Positions 6,548 through 14,007 of a DNA stretch of 40,877 bases are shown here, piece after piece (the first letter of the stretch is position 1; each line of letters starts with the position of its first letter). The stretch is from an uncultured Prevotella sp. (lineage in GTDB: Bacteria; Bacteroidota; Bacteroidia; Bacteroidales; Bacteroidaceae). The notes beneath the pieces were generated by a model. It ran no database searches. It had not been told where the DNA came from and saw only the letters and a list, made by a program, of their open reading frames with translations. The translations under genes were made by a program, and so were the position numbers. Where the stretch lies: the NCBI GenBank assembly GCA_900543155.1, contig UQQN01000007.1:1-40877 (forward strand), given 5' to 3'.

Positions 6548-8428
6548 TTATTTTACGCGCTTAATGGTAACGGCACCATTGGCAGTGATTTGCTTTTCAA
6601 GGAATACGCCCTTGAAGGGAGCTGCGTTGATGCGTTGACCGCTCACGTTGTAGTATTCGCGACGGAGCACGGGAGCTGCTGCATTAGGTGCAGACTGCAA
6701 GGCCTTGATGCCAGATGTGGCTCCGGGGTTGAGGTCGATTACGTAAGAACGGTTCACAGAAGCGTGGTTGATGCTGTCAGAATATTCCTCTTGCATAAAG
6801 CTAAGGAAGATAGAGCCATCGTTGTTCGCGAAGACAGTACCTGTGATCACGCTATCGGGCACTACTACGTAGTCTGAAGTGAAGTAACGGTCGGCATTGA
6901 TAGCATTCTTAGCGCTTGCTACGCCAAAGCCATCGTCGCCGTCGATGCCACCAAAGTCGCCATCACCGCCACCGTCGATGCCACCCAAGTCACCATCACC
7001 GTCGCCACCACCATCGATATCGCCGTCACCACCAACCTCGGTAGGCACGTCGAAAGAATATTTGGTTTTGAGGAAGAGTGCTGCTGCTTCGCTGCGCTGA
7101 TTGATGTAGTCGTAGAAGTTGAGTACAGGTTCTTCGGCATTGGGCTTAATGACGTAGGTGTTACGTACATAGTCCATCATGGGCGATGCTGCAAAGAGTG
7201 TACCATCGTCGGTTACGCAGGTAGTGCTGTGTTGAGTGAGGTCTTCGCGAACATTGGCGATGAGGGAATCTTGTGTGAGATCGATGAGCACAGGGTTGTA
7301 TACCACTTCGCCTCCAAAGCCTCCCATTTCGGGATCGTCAGCTTCGCTAGAGAGTTCACGGCTGACAGTAGTGCCGAGATATTTGCCATTGCGCGAGAGG
7401 TAGAAGTTGTTCTGCAAGAACGAGATACCCTTTGTTGATGCATAGAAACTTTCTTGGTAGGCATCAAAGTCTACATAGTATTGTTTGCACTGCTGTTCGT
7501 AGAGCAGAGAGTCGGCTTGCCACTTCGCTTTGTTCTCGCTAACGTACATCCACTTTAGAGGATAAACGGGGAGAGAGTCGCGAGGGATGAGACCTGCATT
7601 CACCTGATCGAGCTTGTCGCGATATTCAGCAGCGGCATTGTTATAGGCAATGGTGTCGGCTTTGGTGTAGTATTGTTCGGGTTGGGGGAACCATATATCA
7701 GAAGGAATGGTAGGTTCGGGCAGAATTTGTTTTGCCAATTCACCATCCCAAACGATGTTTTCGCCAATTACCTTGTAGCTCCATGTTCCGTCTTCGCCTT
7801 TTTTGTAAACGATGGGATAGATAAAGAAGCCCGAGTAGTCTACGATCATACCCACGAGGGTTTTACCATCGTTAGAGATGTCGTTGACAGTTACGTGTTG
7901 TGGGTCGCGTCCTGAGAAGTCCTTTGCGGGGAAGGGAAGTTTTTCTACGCTATATGAACCGTCAGACTGGCGTGTCCAGAGCACGGGGAAGCTTTGCAAA
8001 CCTTCGTAGGCGCTTTCGGCACCTGTGGCTAATGAACCTGCAATGAATTTGCCGTCGTCGGTGATGGCACTAGCATCACTTTCAATGGTGCCCGCATCTT
8101 CTGTGTTGGGCAGAACCACTTTGAGACCGCTTTTTAACCAATAGCATGCGTTGTAGCCGTCGTAGCCCACGAGTGTGCCTTGGCTGCTCAATGCGTGACC
8201 ATTGCCTGCTCCGCTGAGTACGGGGTCTTCTTCGCTTGCATGTACGTAATATTCTTTATTAGTGAGGCGGTTGCGTACGATGATTTCTCCGTCTACAGAT
8301 TCGGCTACATATACGCCGTTGTCGGACATGACGCTGAAGATGTTTCCAACGAAGTTGTCGCAAACTTGTGCAGAGGCTGAGCCCATTGCGAGGACTGCCA
8401 TTGCTGCGGTGAGTAAAGTTTTCTTCAT
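6548..8428 (-). CDS. Secreted protein with T9SS-type C-terminal tail and Gly/Asp-rich linker
   Basis: A 626-residue secreted protein starting with a clear signal peptide (MKKTLLTAAMAVLAMGSASA, cleavage before QVCDN). The first ~230 residues have repeated 'S.DG.../V.G' pieces (MSDNGVYVAES, ITDDGKFIAGSL, ISNDGKTLVGMIVD) like the HAF-type repeats of extracellular beta-propellers. Residues ~463-500 form a Gly/Asp-rich tract built of GGDGD/GGIDG units. The C terminus (YYNVSGQRINAAPFKGVFLE to TIKRVK) resembles a type IX secretion sorting domain. The next gene upstream (8525-10306) has the same type of tail. Function is unknown; surface attachment or release through T9SS is inferred. Confidence 0.75.
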   Translation of the reverse strand: MKKTLLTAAMAVLAMGSASAQVCDNFVGNIFSVMSDNGVYVAESVDGEIIVRNRLTNKEYYVHASEEDPVLSGAGNGHALSSQGTLVGYDGYNACYWLKSGLKVVLPNTEDAGTIESDASAITDDGKFIAGSLATGAESAYEGLQSFPVLWTRQSDGSYSVEKLPFPAKDFSGRDPQHVTVNDISNDGKTLVGMIVDYSGFFIYPIVYKKGEDGTWSYKVIGENIVWDGELAKQILPEPTIPSDIWFPQPEQYYTKADTIAYNNAAAEYRDKLDQVNAGLIPRDSLPVYPLKWMYVSENKAKWQADSLLYEQQCKQYYVDFDAYQESFYASTKGISFLQNNFYLSRNGKYLGTTVSRELSSEADDPEMGGFGGEVVYNPVLIDLTQDSLIANVREDLTQHSTTCVTDDGTLFAASPMMDYVRNTYVIKPNAEEPVLNFYDYINQRSEAAALFLKTKYSFDVPTEVGGDGDIDGGGDGDGDLGGIDGGGDGDFGGIDGDDGFGVASAKNAINADRYFTSDYVVVPDSVITGTVFANNDGSIFLSFMQEEYSDSINHASVNRSYVIDLNPGATSGIKALQSAPNAAAPVLRREYYNVSGQRINAAPFKGVFLEKQITANGAVTIKRVK

Positions 8429-8488
8429 ATGGATAAAGTTTTTTAAGAGTGTTACATTTCTTGTCTGTGGGGAGCACTTTTGTGTGAG

Positions 8489-8516
8489 GCAAGGCGCTTT
8501 TGTGTGAGCGCCTTGC
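8489..8516. terminator. Hairpin between the two T9SS-type genes
   Basis: A perfect 9-bp stem (GCAAGGCGC 8489-8497, GCGCCTTGC 8508-8516) just after the upstream gene. No T run follows on the minus strand, so it may be a processing or partial termination site. The sequence CTTTTGTGTGAG occurs twice across it. Confidence 0.45.
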
Positions 8517-8524
8517 GCTATTTT

Positions 8525-10306
8525 TTATTTTACGTGCTTAATGGTTTGAGTGCCTTGTGTGGTTTCGATGCGCTCGATGTAAGCACCATTTTGGGGGGCG
8601 CGGTTAATGCGTTGGCCTTGTAAGTTGAAGAGCTTGCGGCTTAAGATTTGCGCTCCTGCGGTGGCTACATTGTTGATACCCGTAACGCAGTTGATGTTGA
8701 GCGATTCGGCATTGAGCACATCGGCATTTGCCACGTCGTCGGTGGGACGATTCACAAAGGCTACTACACTCACGTTCTTGGCATTCCATGTTTCGGGAAT
8801 GGTGTAGGTGTAGGTTTCGGTGTAAGTGTCGCCTGTCCAGTTGATGCTGTCGCCTGTGATGCGTGTAATGGCATCGCGGTAAACGTGGTTGTGTACTTTC
8901 TCGCCCGAATCTACTTGACCTGCCTTGGTTTGAACCTTATCTTCGATGAGTTCGACGGTGAGGCAAGATTTGTCATAGAAAGTTGTGAAAATCTTATTGC
9001 GTTCGCCACTCACGGTTGTGGTGAGTTGGCGTGTGGCAGGATCGTAGTGATTTTCGATGTTTACTGACACAAATGCGGGAGTAGAAGTGGCAATCTTAAA
9101 GTAGGGCTGCAACACCTTGAGGTTGGGGTCAACTATACTGCCGCTTCCGCCTTTGAGTAATGAGAAGGCTGGCTGACCTGCATAGTCGTTATTGCCAAGC
9201 ATGCGACGGTCGAACATTCCCATGGGAGCAACTTGTGCGCCAAACTTTTGCAAACTATATGAGGTTTGCTGTGTGAGTTCGTCGGTTTGGTAACCAATGT
9301 GGTGAGCTACCCAAACATAGTCTTTGCGTCCGTTAACTAAAGCGTTAAGCACATCGTGACCTAAGGGGCAGTTAATGCACTTCAATGTAGTGAAATGCTC
9401 GATGAGTGTTTTACGGCTGTAAGCCTCGGTGTAGGTGTAGATGTTTGCGGTCAGCGTGTCGTTTGCTTTGTATTCGTTGTCAGCATCCATCCACACTTTG
9501 AGGGGTACGATACCCTCGGGCATGTTTGCAGAGTTGATAGTCACATCGATTGCCTGCACCTCTTCGGGATAGATTTTTCCTTGTACGGGGATGTCGTATA
9601 CTTTGCCATCGCCAAAGCTGTAGTGCATGGCAGGGATATCTACTTCTTTTTCGCCATAGTTGTTGATGTTAATGGTAGCACTAATGTCGTCGCCCACACG
9701 GGTATAGGGATTGGCGAAGGTGCATTTTTCAACGGCAAGGTCATTGAGGGGAAGGTCACCACTGATTTCGGCAACAACCTGAATGCAAAGAGGTTCGTAG
9801 CCATAGTTTGTGAAATTCGCCCATGCGCTTCCATCGTAGAAGAAGTTACCATTGGGGTTGCTAACGCCGTCGCAATAAATGGCACCGCCAGCAGGCACTT
9901 TACCATTGTAGCCTACGTAAAGGTCTTTACCTGTGATTTCGATGGGTTCGACAAATGTAACTTCGTTCCAACCCGCCTTGGCAGTTCCTACCTTTGTGGG
10001 GCGGTTGTTAATAACGGTAGATTTTAGATCGTATCGTGCCCATGCGTAGATGTTGCTAACGCCCTCGGTACATGCAAAACGCATTTTGGTGAGGTGATGG
10101 CCCTTGAGCGCCATGAGGCGTGAACCAGGAATGAGTATGGCAGCTTGGAAAGTTAATGTACCGCTCGGTAGTTGATTTTCAATACCTGAAATATCTTCAG
10201 AAAATTCGTTAGGACAATAGCCTAACGTAATTTCGTGGTCGGCAAAACTGCTCGCAGCAGTACATAAGCCTATGACACAGGCTATGATACGTAGAATTTT
10301 ATTCAT
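8525..10306 (-). CDS. Omp28-like secreted protein with T9SS-type C-terminal tail
   Basis: A 593-residue protein with a signal peptide (MNKILRIIACVIGLCTAASSFA). Residues ~25-290 are beta-rich and jelly-roll/CARDB-like. From about residue 295 comes an Omp28-like thioredoxin-fold region: RKTLIEHFTTLKCINCPLGH carries a CxxC pair near residue 312 and is followed by VWVAHHIGY. The C terminus (LFNLQGQRINRAPQNGAYIE ... TIKHVK) is a type IX secretion-like sorting tail. Omp28-related proteins of Bacteroidota are outer-membrane or surface proteins of unknown role; the CINC pair could form a disulphide or be redox active. It is probably transcribed from the box at 10339-10346. Confidence 0.75.
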   Translation of the reverse strand: MNKILRIIACVIGLCTAASSFADHEITLGYCPNEFSEDISGIENQLPSGTLTFQAAILIPGSRLMALKGHHLTKMRFACTEGVSNIYAWARYDLKSTVINNRPTKVGTAKAGWNEVTFVEPIEITGKDLYVGYNGKVPAGGAIYCDGVSNPNGNFFYDGSAWANFTNYGYEPLCIQVVAEISGDLPLNDLAVEKCTFANPYTRVGDDISATININNYGEKEVDIPAMHYSFGDGKVYDIPVQGKIYPEEVQAIDVTINSANMPEGIVPLKVWMDADNEYKANDTLTANIYTYTEAYSRKTLIEHFTTLKCINCPLGHDVLNALVNGRKDYVWVAHHIGYQTDELTQQTSYSLQKFGAQVAPMGMFDRRMLGNNDYAGQPAFSLLKGGSGSIVDPNLKVLQPYFKIATSTPAFVSVNIENHYDPATRQLTTTVSGERNKIFTTFYDKSCLTVELIEDKVQTKAGQVDSGEKVHNHVYRDAITRITGDSINWTGDTYTETYTYTIPETWNAKNVSVVAFVNRPTDDVANADVLNAESLNINCVTGINNVATAGAQILSRKLFNLQGQRINRAPQNGAYIERIETTQGTQTIKHVK

Positions 10307-10338
10307 TATTTACAAATTTTATTTAGTTGATCTGAGGG

Positions 10339-10346
10339 CAAAATTA
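10339..10346 (-). promoter_or_regulatory. -7 box for the Omp28-like gene
   Basis: TAATTTTG on the minus strand, 33 bases before the start codon at 10306. No clear -33 TTTG at the usual spacing. Confidence 0.4.
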
Positions 10347-10646
10347 CAAAAGATATTTATAAAAGGAAATAAAATGCAGAAAAAAATGACGTTTTGGCAA
10401 AATATTTTGCGAAATTGTGCATAAATGCAAGATATTTAAAGAAAGGTATATAAAAAGAAGGTTGCTTTTTAATTCTAAACAAACGTATTCTCTGTAAAGT
10501 CTGTAAAAAGAAAGTGTCTAAATGGTTAATGTGAAAGCATTAAGAGAGAAGAAGTAAGGGGAAGTAATAAGTAATACAAACTATGGCTGCTTTATCAAGG
10601 TTTCATGCGCCATAGTTTATTTGTTTAAAATCGTTTGGGTGTCTGC
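10347..10646. other. Spacer between Omp28-like gene and barrel gene
   Basis: AT-rich, no gene seen. It holds one arm of the 24-base inverted repeat (10554-10577) and, right next to it, a 9-bp hairpin (AAACTATGG 10578-10586, CCATAGTTT 10610-10618) with a 23-base loop that may end the barrel-gene transcript. Confidence 0.5.
10554..10577 (+). repeat. Left arm of 24-base inverted repeat flanking a barrel gene
   Basis: Reads GTAAGGGGAAGTAATAAG followed by TAATAC. The reverse complement of 11299-11322 matches it at 22 of 24 positions. The arms bracket the gene at 10647-11225 (769 bases outer edge to outer edge). Confidence 0.6.
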
Positions 10647-11225
10647 TTAGAACGACCAACCTAAGCCGATATATGGAAAGAAGGCTGCCTTTTTGAGCCC
10701 GTACTTGTCGCCAAAGTTGAACGAAGGCGATACGCCAACACGAAACATGAATCCATTGGGGCGCTGATAGCGGTAGCCGATGTCGCCGAAGAAGAAATAA
10801 CCGAATTGAGTTCTTGATGAAGTGTAAGAATCAATTTTAGGAGAAGTCTCGTCTGTATTCTCCCCACCTGGATACCACCCCGTATCTTTGACGAATCCTA
10901 TTGTTTCTTTTACTTGATATACCCCAAGACTCGCACCGAAACCTAGCTCCAACTTGCTATTCTTCTTTCCGAACAGATAGTTTAGCTCCAACGGAACACC
11001 AATGCCATTGATTTTCTGGTCGAACAAACCTGAATTGTCTCCATAGCCATAGCCAATGCCCACACGGTAACCCAAACCAGAGTTGCCCTCGAATCTACTG
11101 TCGTAGTTGATGCCTGCAATATTTTGAGCACCCAATAATTCTATAGACAGGTTACGTGTCTTCTGTTGTGCCATTACCGCCGAAAAACAGCATAATGCAA
11201 ATAGTGATAATACAATCTTTCTCAT
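10647..11225 (-). CDS. Small outer-membrane beta-barrel protein
   Basis: A 192-residue protein with a signal peptide (MRKIVLSLFALCCFSAVMA, then QQKTRN). The mature part consists of alternating amphipathic strands rich in Gly and aromatic residues (GYRVGIGYGYGDNSG, LELGFGASLGVY, FGYFFFGDIGYRYQ, FMFRVGVSPSFNFGD). It ends in GLGWSF with a C-terminal Phe, as expected for a BAM-inserted barrel of about 8-10 strands. The start at 11225 was chosen because the signal peptide begins there; an in-frame ATG at 11282 would add 19 hydrophilic residues. The function is not recognised. The gene lies between two arms of a 24-base inverted repeat and may be a small mobile cassette. Confidence 0.7.
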   Translation of the reverse strand: MRKIVLSLFALCCFSAVMAQQKTRNLSIELLGAQNIAGINYDSRFEGNSGLGYRVGIGYGYGDNSGLFDQKINGIGVPLELNYLFGKKNSKLELGFGASLGVYQVKETIGFVKDTGWYPGGENTDETSPKIDSYTSSRTQFGYFFFGDIGYRYQRPNGFMFRVGVSPSFNFGDKYGLKKAAFFPYIGLGWSF

Positions 11226-11298
11226 TATATATTTTATCATATGTTTATTGTCGGTGGATATTCTATTCTTTAGTTTGCTCATAACTACATAAATATAT

Positions 11299-11322
11299 GT
11301 ATTGCTTATTACTTCCCTTTAC
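11299..11322 (-). repeat. Right arm of 24-base inverted repeat flanking a barrel gene
   Basis: Partner of 10554-10577 in opposite orientation, two mismatches. It ends 11 bases before the stop codon of the GHL10 gene, and further ACTTACTTATTGCTTACTT repeats follow. Confidence 0.6.
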
Positions 11323-11333
11323 TTACTTATTGC

Positions 11334-12788
11334 TTACTTGCTTTCATTTCCAAACACATCGACTGCCGTAACTTTATAGCGGCTGTGTTTGAGTGCAGGC
11401 AGCAGAAGTAGCTTTTCGTAATGGGTTTGTTGCAAGCGTGTGGCAAGCAAGGCATCGCCCATTACAGAGTCGAGGCGATAGACGTTGTAGTTTACAAGAC
11501 CATCGGCATCGGTCACCGCATTCCATTTAAGTTTTAGCGTGTTGCCCTCGATGGTCTGTTCTACGCAGGGGGCTGTAGGAGGTATGCTATCGCACCATGT
11601 CATGGGTGGAACTAATGCAGGCTGTGCATAGAAGATGTTTTTTAACCAATCGTATAGCCCCTTTTCGTTGTTCAATAAAAAGCGTGCTCTGAAAAAGGCT
11701 TGTCCGCCCAACCCTTCTTGGCGTGCCACGTTCATTTGGCGTTGCACATTGAGCAAGGGCCAATTTTTTTCGCGTTCGTTCAAGAAATAAATACCTAAGC
11801 CAGGTACTACGGGACGTCCGTAGTCGTTCTCTTTCCAGTCAGCCAAGAAAGGGTAGTAGTGGTCACCGTCAAAATACATCATGGGGAAGAGCATGTCCAT
11901 CCATCCGCGTTGCAACCACATTTGAGCATCTTGCGACACGGCATCGCGTGCATTCCATCCGCGTGAGCTGTATCGTGCAAGGTCGGAATATTTGCCTACG
12001 GGCGAGCAACTCATTTTAATCCATGGACGTACGGCTTTCACGGCATCGTGTATGGCAGTGACGCAGCGATTGATGTTTTCTTTGCGCCAAGTGGCTTTGT
12101 TGCGTCCGTTGGCATATCGACGATAAGTGCGGTCGTCGTTGAAAGGAATGGCAGATTCGGGGTAACGAATGTAGTCGAGGTGGATGCCGTCGATGTCATA
12201 GTTCGTGGCAATCTCCTTACAAATTTTAGCCAAATAGGGGGCAGTGCCAGGAACCCCAGGGTCCATCATCCATTGGTCGCCACATTTTTGGCAGAGTTCA
12301 GGGTGAGTGTTGGGCAGTGCCACCTTGCCTAATTGCTTGGCTGTTGCTACTTTACAAATAGGGAAAGCTACCACCCAAGCGTGGCACTCCATGCCGCGTT
12401 TGTGACACTCATCTATGGCGAATTTCAGAGGGTCGTAGTTGGGGCGCTTACCAGGTGTGCCTGTAAACACACCATCCCATGGCTCGATGGCAGAGGGGTA
12501 GGCGGTGGTAGAGCGTATGCGTGCTTGAAAGAGCACGGTGTTGATGCCGCATTCTTTAAGTCTGTCGAGCATTTGGCAGAGCGCCTTTTGTTGGGCTTCG
12601 GTTTGTTCGATGTTGTGTGCAGGTTGCTTGGGCCAATCGAGTCCCATAAGTGTGGTGAGCCACACCGCACGCACCTCGTAGGGTACGGAGGGGGTTAGGG
12701 GAGAGTGGGAAGGCTGCGCCAAGGTGGTGAGACTAAAAAGCGCGGTGATGCAATTTATAATGTATCGTTTATAGTTCGTAATTGGCAT
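11334..12788 (-). CDS. GHL10 (DUF187) family glycoside hydrolase-like protein with FN3-like C terminus
   Basis: A 484-residue secreted protein. After an N-terminal hydrophobic signal (about residues 8-24, ending TLAQ) comes a TIM-barrel of the GHL10/DUF187 type. Motifs include EVRAVWLTTLMGLDWP (~38-53), LKECGINTVLFQAR, AYPSAIEPWDGVFTG, IDGIHLDYIRYP and WMDMLFPMMYFDGDHYYPF. The Asp residues in the HLDYIRYP segment and Glu/Asp in neighbouring strand ends are the likely catalytic acids. From about residue 398 an FN3-like domain follows (LKLKWNAVTDADGLVNYNVYRL). The family is linked to polysaccharide or peptidoglycan-type glycan breakdown, but the substrate here cannot be read from sequence. Confidence 0.88.
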   Translation of the reverse strand: MPITNYKRYIINCITALFSLTTLAQPSHSPLTPSVPYEVRAVWLTTLMGLDWPKQPAHNIEQTEAQQKALCQMLDRLKECGINTVLFQARIRSTTAYPSAIEPWDGVFTGTPGKRPNYDPLKFAIDECHKRGMECHAWVVAFPICKVATAKQLGKVALPNTHPELCQKCGDQWMMDPGVPGTAPYLAKICKEIATNYDIDGIHLDYIRYPESAIPFNDDRTYRRYANGRNKATWRKENINRCVTAIHDAVKAVRPWIKMSCSPVGKYSDLARYSSRGWNARDAVSQDAQMWLQRGWMDMLFPMMYFDGDHYYPFLADWKENDYGRPVVPGLGIYFLNEREKNWPLLNVQRQMNVARQEGLGGQAFFRARFLLNNEKGLYDWLKNIFYAQPALVPPMTWCDSIPPTAPCVEQTIEGNTLKLKWNAVTDADGLVNYNVYRLDSVMGDALLATRLQQTHYEKLLLLPALKHSRYKVTAVDVFGNESK

Positions 12789-12793
12789 AGGTT

Positions 12794-12842
12794 TATGTAT
12801 AATTTATAATGTACAATTTATAATTTATAATTGCCGTGCGGG
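12794..12842. repeat. AT-rich repeat arm related to the element at 32535-32643
   Basis: TATAATTTATAATGTACAAT-type sequence ending in ATAATTGCCGTGCGG. The element at 32535 ends its left arm in ATAATTGCCTTGCGG. Here only one arm is seen, so it looks like a solo or decayed copy. Confidence 0.5.
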
Positions 12843-12845
12843 GTA

Positions 12846-12875
12846 TGGGAAAAGTGGGGTATATGGGAAAAGTGG
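12846..12875. repeat. 9-base periodic TGGG repeats
   Basis: TGGG at 12846, 12855 and 12864 and TGG at 12873. The 14-mer TATGGGAAAAGTGG occurs twice (12844-12857, 12862-12875). It lies upstream of the GHL10 gene and just after the TPR gene. Confidence 0.5.
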
Positions 12876-12904
12876 AAAATGTTTACTTTTTTTCCAAAAA
12901 AAAA

Positions 12905-13858
12905 TTAGCGTGTTTGTTGGATGAGAGGTTGCACCATGCCGTGGGGAATGCCCAATTTAATGGCATGGTCAATGTCATTGCGAGCCGCACGTTTTTCGCC
13001 TAAGTTAATTAGCATTTTGGCACGTTCTACGTAGTATGCACTTTCTTGGGGTTCAAGGGTTATCAGTGCATCGTAGTCGGCACGTGCCATGGCATACATT
13101 TTGAGTTCTGCCTCTACAGCTGCGCGTGTGCTCAGTGCATCGGTGTTTTGTGGATTCGCCGACACAATAAGATTGAGCTGATTGAGAGCCTCTTTGGGTT
13201 GTCCGAGCTGTTGTAAAGTCAGTGCGTCGAGAATCTGTGCATTCGTGTTTTGGGGGTTATCAGCTAAAATGACCCGTAAATCAGCGTGCGCATCGTTGAA
13301 AAGACGTAATTGGTAGCGTGCTGCGGCACGAATAAATCGGGCACGCTCAATGAGTAGTGGTGTTACGCCCTCAAAATCTGTTTTATTGAGCACCTGTTCG
13401 GCATCCTCTACAGCCTCGTTTGCTTTGTTGAGTTGTAAGTTCGCCTCGGCGCGTGCCAAGCGGGCATCAAAGTAGTTGGGATATTCTTTAATAATATCGG
13501 TCAATTTTTTTACTGCCTCTACATTTTGTCCGCGTGCCATGTCAATGAGTCCTAAGTTAAACTTAATCACATGGTTGCCAGGAGCTGTGGGGCGTAGTTT
13601 CAGTGCTTTGTTAAAAAGAAGTTCAGCCTGACCAATAGAGTCGGTGTGTAAGGCATTAAAGGCACGGCGCAAGTGGTCTACATATTGCAGTGAGTCGTTG
13701 CGCTGTCGTTCAGCCATTTTCATTTCGTCTTTATAGTCATCTATGTTCTTGGCGCGTACGCCTCCCTTTCCGCGTTCGAGTGGAATGATGGTTTGTGCTT
13801 GTGCCAAGGTGGTCAAGCCAAACAGACCGATATATAGAATAATTCGTAATAACTTCAT
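12905..13858 (-). CDS. Secreted tetratricopeptide repeat protein
   Basis: A 317-residue protein with a signal peptide (MKLLRIILYIGLFGLTTLAQA) and a chain of TPR-like helical pairs. The clearest are around AELLFNKALKLRPTAPGNHV, NVEAVKKLTDIIKEYPNYFDARLARAEANLQLNKANEAVEDAEQVL, NDAHADLRVILADNPQNTNAQ, KEALNQLNLIVSANPQNTDAL and MARADYDALITLEPQESAYY. Such proteins are periplasmic scaffolds in Bacteroidota; no enzymatic domain is seen. A -7 box ends only four bases before ATG, so the mRNA may have almost no leader. The gene follows maeB on the same strand but a strong terminator separates them. Confidence 0.8.
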   Translation of the reverse strand: MKLLRIILYIGLFGLTTLAQAQTIIPLERGKGGVRAKNIDDYKDEMKMAERQRNDSLQYVDHLRRAFNALHTDSIGQAELLFNKALKLRPTAPGNHVIKFNLGLIDMARGQNVEAVKKLTDIIKEYPNYFDARLARAEANLQLNKANEAVEDAEQVLNKTDFEGVTPLLIERARFIRAAARYQLRLFNDAHADLRVILADNPQNTNAQILDALTLQQLGQPKEALNQLNLIVSANPQNTDALSTRAAVEAELKMYAMARADYDALITLEPQESAYYVERAKMLINLGEKRAARNDIDHAIKLGIPHGMVQPLIQQTR

Positions 13859-13862
13859 ACGG

Positions 13863-13870
13863 CAAAGGTA
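13863..13870 (-). promoter_or_regulatory. -7 box abutting the TPR gene start
   Basis: TACCTTTG on the minus strand is followed by only CCGT before ATG (13858). With initiation 4-6 bases downstream, the transcript would start at or near the A of ATG. No clear -33 element is seen. Confidence 0.45.
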
Positions 13871-13936
13871 GCTATATTCTTTAGTGTTAGGGATATTCTA
13901 CACTATTTTTTAATTTTATTTGTGTGTGCGTATGTA

Positions 13937-13977
13937 CAAAAAATGCTTGGTTGTCGAGAAATATCGACAACCAAGCA
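13937..13977 (-). terminator. Intrinsic terminator after maeB
   Basis: A perfect 14-bp stem (TGCTTGGTTGTCGA 13944-13957, TCGACAACCAAGCA 13964-13977) with a 6-base loop. On the minus strand it runs into six T residues. Confidence 0.92.
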
Positions 13978-14007
13978 ATATGAGTAGCTATTTTCTATGT
14001 AGAAAAA

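Noticed and set aside
9395..10027. 210-codon open frame on plus opposite the Omp28-like gene
   Set aside because: Antisense shadow, Val/Cys/Phe-rich without domain features; the opposite strand has a signal peptide and family motifs.
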